A stretch of 64,000 nt of DNA, taken from positions 3,425,955 through 3,489,954 of the forward strand of contig OZ022243.1 of the NCBI GenBank assembly GCA_963978895.1, read 5' to 3'. The translations under genes and the position numbers were made by a program. The notes below the pieces were generated by a model. That model saw only the letters and a program-made list of their open reading frames with translations. It did no database searches and was not told where the DNA came from. The DNA comes from Erpobdella octoculata. Lineage: Eukaryota; Annelida; Clitellata; Hirudinida; Erpobdellidae. How positions within the stretch are numbered: the first letter of the stretch is position 1; each line of letters opens with the position of its first letter. Below, piece by piece: positions 56,912-64,000 of this stretch.

Positions 56912-57646
56912 GGTAAAAATGGAGATTAGCGTCATAAATTATTTCCGGTGTTTTCAATTAATTTTCTGTTATAATAATTTTATATTTTTATTCAGAATAA
57001 TAACTTTCCAATTTAATGATCCAAGCCGTTTTTTAATTTTTGATAAGAAAATTCTCTCTCGGAAAACTCACAAAATGCGTAAGAGAACCGCAACAAAAAT
57101 TATTAATAGCGCAGTCAAACAAACTGTTTATAGCGTAGTCAAAAATAGTTATTTGCAAAAAAACGTAACAGTCACAAGATGAAATATTAATCACGCAGTC
57201 AGAATAACATTACTTACAGAAAAAAAACAGTTTATTTATGTCCGAGCAGTTTTTCAGAGAAAGATAAAACTGGATAGTTTTCAATTAAAGAAACACAGAG
57301 TTTCAGCAAAGAATTTGCCACCTGGTTTGAGACTACGGAACTCAAATTCACTTAAATAAGTAGTTTATTTCTTTAAAAATATTTTATAAAAACTCGCACA
57401 AATAATTTCTTTTACATTTTATTTCACTTCAATTCACCTTTAGTTTGTTTTTTGTTTATGGGGATAATTTTTTGCTACTACCTGACGATTTTCTGGCGTT
57501 AACTTCTTTTTTAAATATAATTGTAAGAAATTAATTGGATCAGTCAATTGGTAATTTATGTTTCTTTCTAATTAAATTAATTTGATAATATAAAAAATAG
57601 TTAAAAACACCGGAAATAATTTATGACGCCATTCTCTATTTTTACC
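56912..57646. mobile_element. Inverted-repeat element of about 735 bp
   Basis: The left end GGTAAAAATGGAGATTAGCG then TCATAAATTATTTCCGGTG; the right end is the reverse complement with few changes (CACCGGAAATAATTTATGAC ... TTTTTACC). About 50-bp arms. The interior has AT-rich sequence and repeated TATAGCG-AGTCAAA words; no transposase. Confidence 0.7.
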
Positions 57647-57784
57647 AACAATATTGCAATGCAAGTTTATAAAGAGTTATTTTACAGCAAATGCTGTTTG
57701 AAAACTGTCGCTAAAAAGCCTTATAGAAAACCAGAGACAAACTGCAAATAAATATATAAAAAATAAAAGATTGTCAACTGCTTC

Positions 57785-57985
57785 TTATTTGTAACTGACG
57801 ATGTTGCTAAACGTTCTTTTTTTTATTCTAGTTCTTTTCTTTGGAACTCTCTTTCTCCTTTTCTCACTAACTCCGCGTCACTCACTGTTTTCTGTCGTGG
57901 ACTGAAAACCTTCATGTTTGATCAGGATCAGTTAGTGAACGAACCCTATTGCACACCACGTAAAAATAGGTTGTTATGTTTCTCA
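57785..57985 (-). repeat. Interspersed repeat copy 2 (inverse of 1562-1730)
   Basis: Read on the minus strand: TTTACGTGGTGTGCAATAGG, TTTTCAGTCCACGACAGAAA, CAGTGAGTGACGCGGAGTTA, then a purine-rich stretch, collinear with 1570-1730. Confidence 0.6.
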
Positions 57986-58555
57986 ATAATAAATTAATAT
58001 TTTTATAATGCAAAGTGTTTTTATAATAACTACTTCTATTATTGAACATCTAGAAATATTTGTTACAGGTATTCTGGCGTTTAATTAGAGAATCACGGTG
58101 GTCAAATAAACTTTCGATCACATAAGATACTTATTCTATGAACATCAACTATTTATAAGGTTTTTATTTAGTTTATCATTGGCGTACCCACTTTGGCTTT
58201 TCAAGGGTTTGAACCTCACAAAGTTATTCTCGAAAACGCATGAAAACGTAATAATCGGCGTGCTTAAGTATATGTGTAGCCAAAGATGCACCCGAGAAAG
58301 GGGCTTCTGTGGTTAAAAATTATAGAATTTCTTCTAGAATATTTTTTAATGAATGAAACTTATTACTCGGTTGATATAATATAAATTGAAATTAGGAAAA
58401 TCATTGTAAAAATAATTATGTTTGTTTACCATCAAAGGAAAAATTTGTAGTTGAACCCCCACCCTCCAAACAAAATTTGACTGCATGACAATATATGAAT
58501 AAATGGCTTTAACTGATGATAAACTCACAGAAGGATTGATGTAAAATTAGCTTTG

Positions 58556-58592
<37 letters not shown>

Positions 58593-59670
58593 CTGGTACA
58601 TCCGTACTATCGTTTTCAAAAAAATATATAGGAGTTTTCATATAAATATTTGACGAAAAACTGTTTTTAGAGGTTTTTCATCGGAAAACAGATTAATTGG
58701 TTTAACTCTTTTGTGTTTGTATAGATATTCCACACAAATAATGGACTATATTTTGGATTAATAGTTGATTTATTATAAAACTAAAAAAGTTTATTTGTTT
58801 AATTAATATGCAATATTTCTTGACATTCTAAAAAAATTAGATTTTTTTAAAATTAAAATACAATTATTCTGTTTTTTGAAATCAAATTTGATATAAATGT
58901 ATTAAATTTTTTTTTGTTTATTAGGGTTTGAGAAGAATAAAATAATTAAAGTTGAAAAAAATGTCCATAGTCTCCACAAAAATATTTAAACTTTCTAAAA
59001 CAATCGTCTTGAAACCCACGCCTCGAAAGTCATATAATACGCATAAAAATCTTGATGTAACTATAACTTAATTGGTTGAAGTTTTTGTGTTGCGAGTGCA
59101 ATAGTAATAGTAATGGTTTTAAATTACGTCACTCAGCATTGTGAATTATGCAAAAGTATGAGAAATCTAAATAAACTATATATAAATTATCAATTCCTTT
59201 TAAGAAATTGTAAGAAATAGTTGCTTTAAAAAAACCAAAATCTTTTCAATAACGATTTATTTTTAGCAGTCTAAGCAAAAATGTATCCAGGAAAAAATCT
59301 TTTTTTTTCTTCAATTTATTCACTAGTTTGAAAAGCTTGAATTTGTCCTCCGAGATTCAATTATATCCTCTCCAGTGCCTCATGCCGATTGCTTGCCAGA
59401 CCGTGCATGTTCGGTATGGGTAAATTCGCTCTATCAAGGCACAGCATCTCATTGTGAAGAAGTCACTTTTTAGTTGTTTTCAATTTTTTGTCGATTTTTT
59501 GGTTCATGTTTGATAATTAACGTTTAAATAGATTTTTGATCGGACAGTTACAAAATACTAGGTTGATGAATTTCAACGATTTGCTTTAAAGCTTCAGATT
59601 AGATCAGATCTGTGGTGTGACAGATTGAAGCAGTTGACCCAAGCTGGGCGATGACATTGATTCAGCGTTT
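57986..59670. other. AT-rich intergenic stretch
   Basis: (TA)n at 58558-58590. No gene or known repeat recognised. Confidence 0.5.
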
Positions 59671-59679
59671 ATTCAGTTG

Positions 59680-59790
59680 TGATCAAATGCTGTGATGATC
59701 CTTGGTGTGATCAAACGTCAACTGATGCGACGACCCGTTTTGTGATTAAATGTCGACTGATGCAACGACCCTTGTTGTGTCAACTGATCT
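59680..59790. repeat. Short tandem repeat, about 36-bp unit, three copies
   Basis: Units share TGTGATCAAA or TGTGATTAAATG, TCGACTGATGC and ACGACCC. Diverged. Confidence 0.55.
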
Positions 59791-59879
59791 TTTTTAAACC
59801 TGAGCCGATATTTATGGAGCCTATCCAGTTGAAACGCTGCTGTCTTAATAATGTCCGTCAGAAATGTACGAGATAATTG

Positions 59880-61090
59880 GCCAGGAGCCACTGGTATCTA
59901 AATAATTCCATTTATTCAATACGTTTGCAAAGTAATTTTTAAAACATCATGGTAGTGATTCTAGTTATCTAGTAATATTTCATTCAATAGTTGAAATCTG
60001 AGTTTATATTTAAATTTGTATAACTGATATTCCAAATACAAATGTTCAAACTCGTTTTCAAAGTTTGATTTTTATTTTTGACTCATAAGAAGGCCATGAC
60101 CACTGTGACATGAGGTCATGACGTCACAGGGGTCAACGATTCTATTTCATTATACAAACCAGGCTTTTGAAAGTGCGTGCGCACGTGGGTTTTGTGTGTG
60201 TGAGTGAGTGTGTGTGTGTGTGTGTGTGCATGTACGTTTGTACGGATGCATTTGACAGCAACGCTATGCTGATCTTAGTTGTGGAAATGGAGTGGAAATT
60301 GATCCAGGGGCTCGAACCCGGTAGTATAATGTTTCAATTATGTTGTATTTGTCATCGGACACTACAAACGTAAAATTATAGATACCTCATACTGAGAACC
60401 TAGTAATGTTTGAATTACAATGATGGGTGCTGAAAATGATGATGTTTACATGAGAATGGTTATGATGATGATGATGATTATAGTAGTGTGGGTGGTGGTG
60501 GTGGTGCTAATGATAAAGGTGAAAAATAAACACTCTAATCAAAGATGGATTGGGTTGGGTCCAATACTGTTTGACACATGCGTGGGTTGAGTTAGGATGG
60601 GTTTAAAAAAATCAATTGAAAAAAACTTGGACTGTGATTGGTTAACAAATTTAACTTTTTTAAGTGGATCTGCTGGGATGGGTTGAGACAGTGGTGGTTT
60701 GGGTTGCCAAAAATAGACCATTGTCCACCTCTGTAATGAATTACTTATCTCCGACCGATCCAAACACATTTCCACCCTGTTTCATACTTTCTCGTTTTCT
60801 CAACGGCGATTTCTAAACATTTAATAATCCATCTGGCGCCAGTGTCTAAATTGCAATGTTATTCGATAAAACTCAAAAGAACCTCAAATGCCAGTTTACT
60901 TACTGAGTTTGAAGTGTTAACCAAAAAAAAAAAATTGAACAAATAGAAATATTTTGGTGTGGTTTTCAGAGAGAGGTGTTTGAAGTGTTGCAGGTGGTTT
61001 AAAGTTGTTAAGGTGCAGAAGAGAAATTGAAGAGTTAAGAAAAAATACAAATTTGTATTTTTCGTTTGTAAATAAAACAGATTGTATTAT
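59880..61090. other. Intergenic stretch with simple repeats
   Basis: (GT)n at 60195-60230, ATG-rich repeats at 60450-60510, and a GGGTTGGGT-rich patch at 60545-60710. No gene recognised. Confidence 0.5.
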
Positions 61091-61096
61091 TATAAT

Positions 61097-61386
61097 AATG
61101 ATGATTATGATGATGGTTGTGAGGATGATGATGATGGGGATGATGATGGTGGTAGTGGTGGTGATGATGATGACGACGATGACGATGACGATAGTGATAA
61201 TGATAACGATAACGATAATGATAACGGTAACGATAACGATAACGATAACGATAGCGATAACGGTAACCGTAAGGGTATCGATAACGATTATAATGACGAT
61301 AACGATTATAATAACGATAACGATAAAGATTACGATAACGATAACAATAACGATTACGATTACGATAATGATAATGATAATGACAA
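61097..61386. repeat. (GAT)n passing into (GATAAC)n
   Basis: Starts as GATGATGAT with GGTGGT interruptions, then becomes a hexanucleotide GATAAC array with related variants. Long frames on both strands (Ile/Val- or Asp/Asn-rich) are repeat artefacts. Confidence 0.95.
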
Positions 61387-61389
61387 TTA

Positions 61390-63164
61390 TGTGATGATGA
61401 AAATGATAGTAACCAATAAATAACAAACATAATAAATGACTTCAAGGAAAATTATAATTATAAATGTTCATCAGCCTTCCAAGCAACAATACAATTCTAT
61501 TAAAACCATTTGAGGGGAAACAACACGCTAATGCGGATTGACTGACGAGTTCATCTGCAAAAAAAACCTTTGTATTTTTTATTTAATTAAATGATTTGAA
61601 TAGAAAAAACGAAGGCGTTTAGAAAATGAATCGGATTAAATAATAATAATTGCAAAATAAAGTTCAACAAAATACATTTTGTCTCGAAGAACATTGCCTC
61701 CATAGAATTTTTCAACTATGAAAATTATTAATTATGATTTTGTAAAATTAAAAAAAAAATCTTGAGATGGGAATCAGATTGTTTTTTTTTTCAAATCTTT
61801 TCAAATTTAAGCAGCTTGACATTTTTCCAACATGAGTTTCAACGAAAAAAATAGAAAAACGGAACACATGATTTTACATTTGACAAGGGAAAATATCCTT
61901 TTAATATAAACGAATTAAATTATTGCAACTAAAGCCTTGCGTATTATAGCTGGTATTAATGACAGTGAAGACGGGGATGACGACGACGACGACGACGATG
62001 ATGATGATGATGATGATGACATGACGATGATTACGAGACAGTGTTAAATTGCTTGCTATAAAAGTACAGGCTCGACATTGAGTCTTCAGCATCGTTTTAT
62101 GACCAAGTCGTGAAAAATTCTAATTTTTAGCACGTTTTTAAGTGAAAAGACGTTAAGGCTTGCTAGTAACTATTGGTGTTATAAATACAATTAATTAAAT
62201 TAAATATAAATTAAACAAATTTAATCAATAAACCAAAATATGATCTCATTCGAGCCATGATTCGCGTTTTAACTTCTTATGTTTAAGGTACTGCTGATTT
62301 TTTGGTTTCGTGAGTGAACATTTTATGGAGAAAATATCCAATTACAGCAAAAGTAAGACACATTTTAGCAGCAATTAATTTAATTATTTTAGAATATTTT
62401 TTATTATTGTTGAAAAAATATTTTTAAATGTTTTTACTAAAAAAACATTTGAGTATTTCATAATGTTTTTAAAATTATGTTTTCAAATCTGAAAATCATC
62501 ATTTTTTTTAACCTTTTATAATAATTTTACCGGTGGCTTTGTTTTGCTTGTTTGCTTGCTTGCAAATCCTGAGAATAAAAAGTAACATAGTTCAAGTTAT
62601 CTAAACAAACTAAATTTAAAATATATGAATTCACTACTAATGACAAAAAATTCTAATAATTTTTTAATTAAGAAATTTTATACACCAAAATAAATTTTAT
62701 TTTCAATTCCCAAAAAATATTTAAACCACGTTTTAAAAACAAATTTAAATATAATAAAAGTATTTTTGTTGTTAGATCATGTTGTCATATCTAGAACATA
62801 TAATATTTCAAAACTACGCTGTTATCACAGAACATATGATTTTTCTATTTTTCTATGTCATGCATATCTAGGTCATCAAATTGAATGAGCAAAAAAACCC
62901 AATCAGGTTTACTTTGATTTTGATTTTTTTAAATGAATGAATTTACTCTCGTTTATCTCTTTCATTATTCACACTGGAACGTTCACGTTGACAGGCTGAA
63001 GATTTCAATTGCCCCAATGAAAGCAGAAATCAATGTTCAGAATTTTCTTTAAAGTTAATTAATTTTTTTTATTAAAATCAATTTTTAAAACCAACACGAA
63101 AACAGTTTTTAAATATATATAAAGTTTTAAAAATAATTTTTTTATATTAAATATATATAGCTAG
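61390..63164. other. AT-rich intergenic stretch
   Basis: A (GAC)n(GAT)n tract lies at 61976-62022. No gene or repeat family otherwise recognised. Confidence 0.5.
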
Positions 63165-63300
63165 AATGACTAATCAATTTTTTTTTTAAATTTTAATTTG
63201 TGTGCCTTTTTTTGTAATCTAGCTCCGTTGCTCTATCATTTTTTTGTTTTAAATGTTCCTATTTGTTCATGTAAGCGGCTGATAGCCCTTTGATCTTGTT
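63165..63300 (+). mobile_element. LINE 3' UTR fragment
   Basis: ATGACTAATCA, AATTTGTGTGCC, TTTTTGTAATCTAGCTCCGT then TGCTCTATC align with the 3' UTR of the LINE at 49806-49900. The coding part is absent, as expected for a 5'-truncated insertion. Confidence 0.65.
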
Positions 63301-63301
63301 T

Positions 63302-63986
<685 letters not shown>

Positions 63987-64000
63987 CAGTGGTGTAACTC
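63987..64000 (+). mobile_element. Possible 5' end of a hAT element at the window edge
   Basis: CAGTGGTGTAACTC matches the CAGTGGCGTAR-type hAT start seen inverted at 1381-1396. Only 14 bp are visible. Confidence 0.3.

Noticed and set aside
60303..60335. GGCTCGAACCC near 60312 as a SINE or tRNA box B
   Set aside because: No box A at the right distance and no match to the SINE body.
61005..61426. Long Ile/Val- or Met/Thr-rich frames on both strands
   Set aside because: They are translations of the GAT/GATAAC simple repeat.

Overview
The window is AT-rich metazoan DNA. It has introns with GT-AG (and apparently GC-AG) borders, a DEG/ENaC channel, secreted fibrinogen-domain and C-type-lectin proteins, tRNA-derived SINEs, CR1/L2-like LINE ends, hAT elements and Helitrons. 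Lectin families of this kind fit an invertebrate. A spiralian such as a mollusc or annelid is possible, but the sequence does not fix the phylum. There are no prokaryotic features.

Layout. 0-1.4 kb: decayed hAT transposase with its 3' inverted terminus. 2.6-3.2 kb (+): two duplicated apple-like terminal exons. 4.2-15.8 kb (-): tandem array of PAN/apple + fibrinogen-domain genes (intact copy, pseudogene, intact copy), with a third, more diverged intact copy at 21.7-23.7 kb. A nested hAT-in-Helitron block lies at 7.1-9.4 kb. 18.8-20.6 kb (+): long DEG/ENaC exon. 27.2-50.6 kb (-): tandem array of PAN/apple + C-type lectin genes (three with complete four-exon models, plus one orphan last exon), with large introns full of Helitrons, MITEs, LINE ends and microsatellites. 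48.1-49.9 kb (+): decayed transposase-like gene and a LINE 3' end. 51.25-52.12 kb: a complete non-autonomous Helitron. 54.3-55.2 kb (-): LINE reverse-transcriptase remnant. 56.0-56.8 kb (-): unrecognised 253-residue ORF. 57-64 kb: mostly AT-rich intergenic sequence with simple repeats; the window ends at what looks like the first bases of another hAT terminus.

The lectin genes form the coherent biological unit. Both families start with one exon encoding a signal peptide and a cysteine-rich apple-like domain, followed by the ligand-binding domain split over several short exons: a fibrinogen domain over exons 3-6, or a C-type lectin domain over exons 2-4. Exon lengths and phases are almost identical between copies, and every complete model gives an open frame from ATG to stop. 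They are probably secreted recognition or adhesion lectins expanding by tandem duplication; an immune role is inference. Everything else is mobile-element and simple-repeat sequence.
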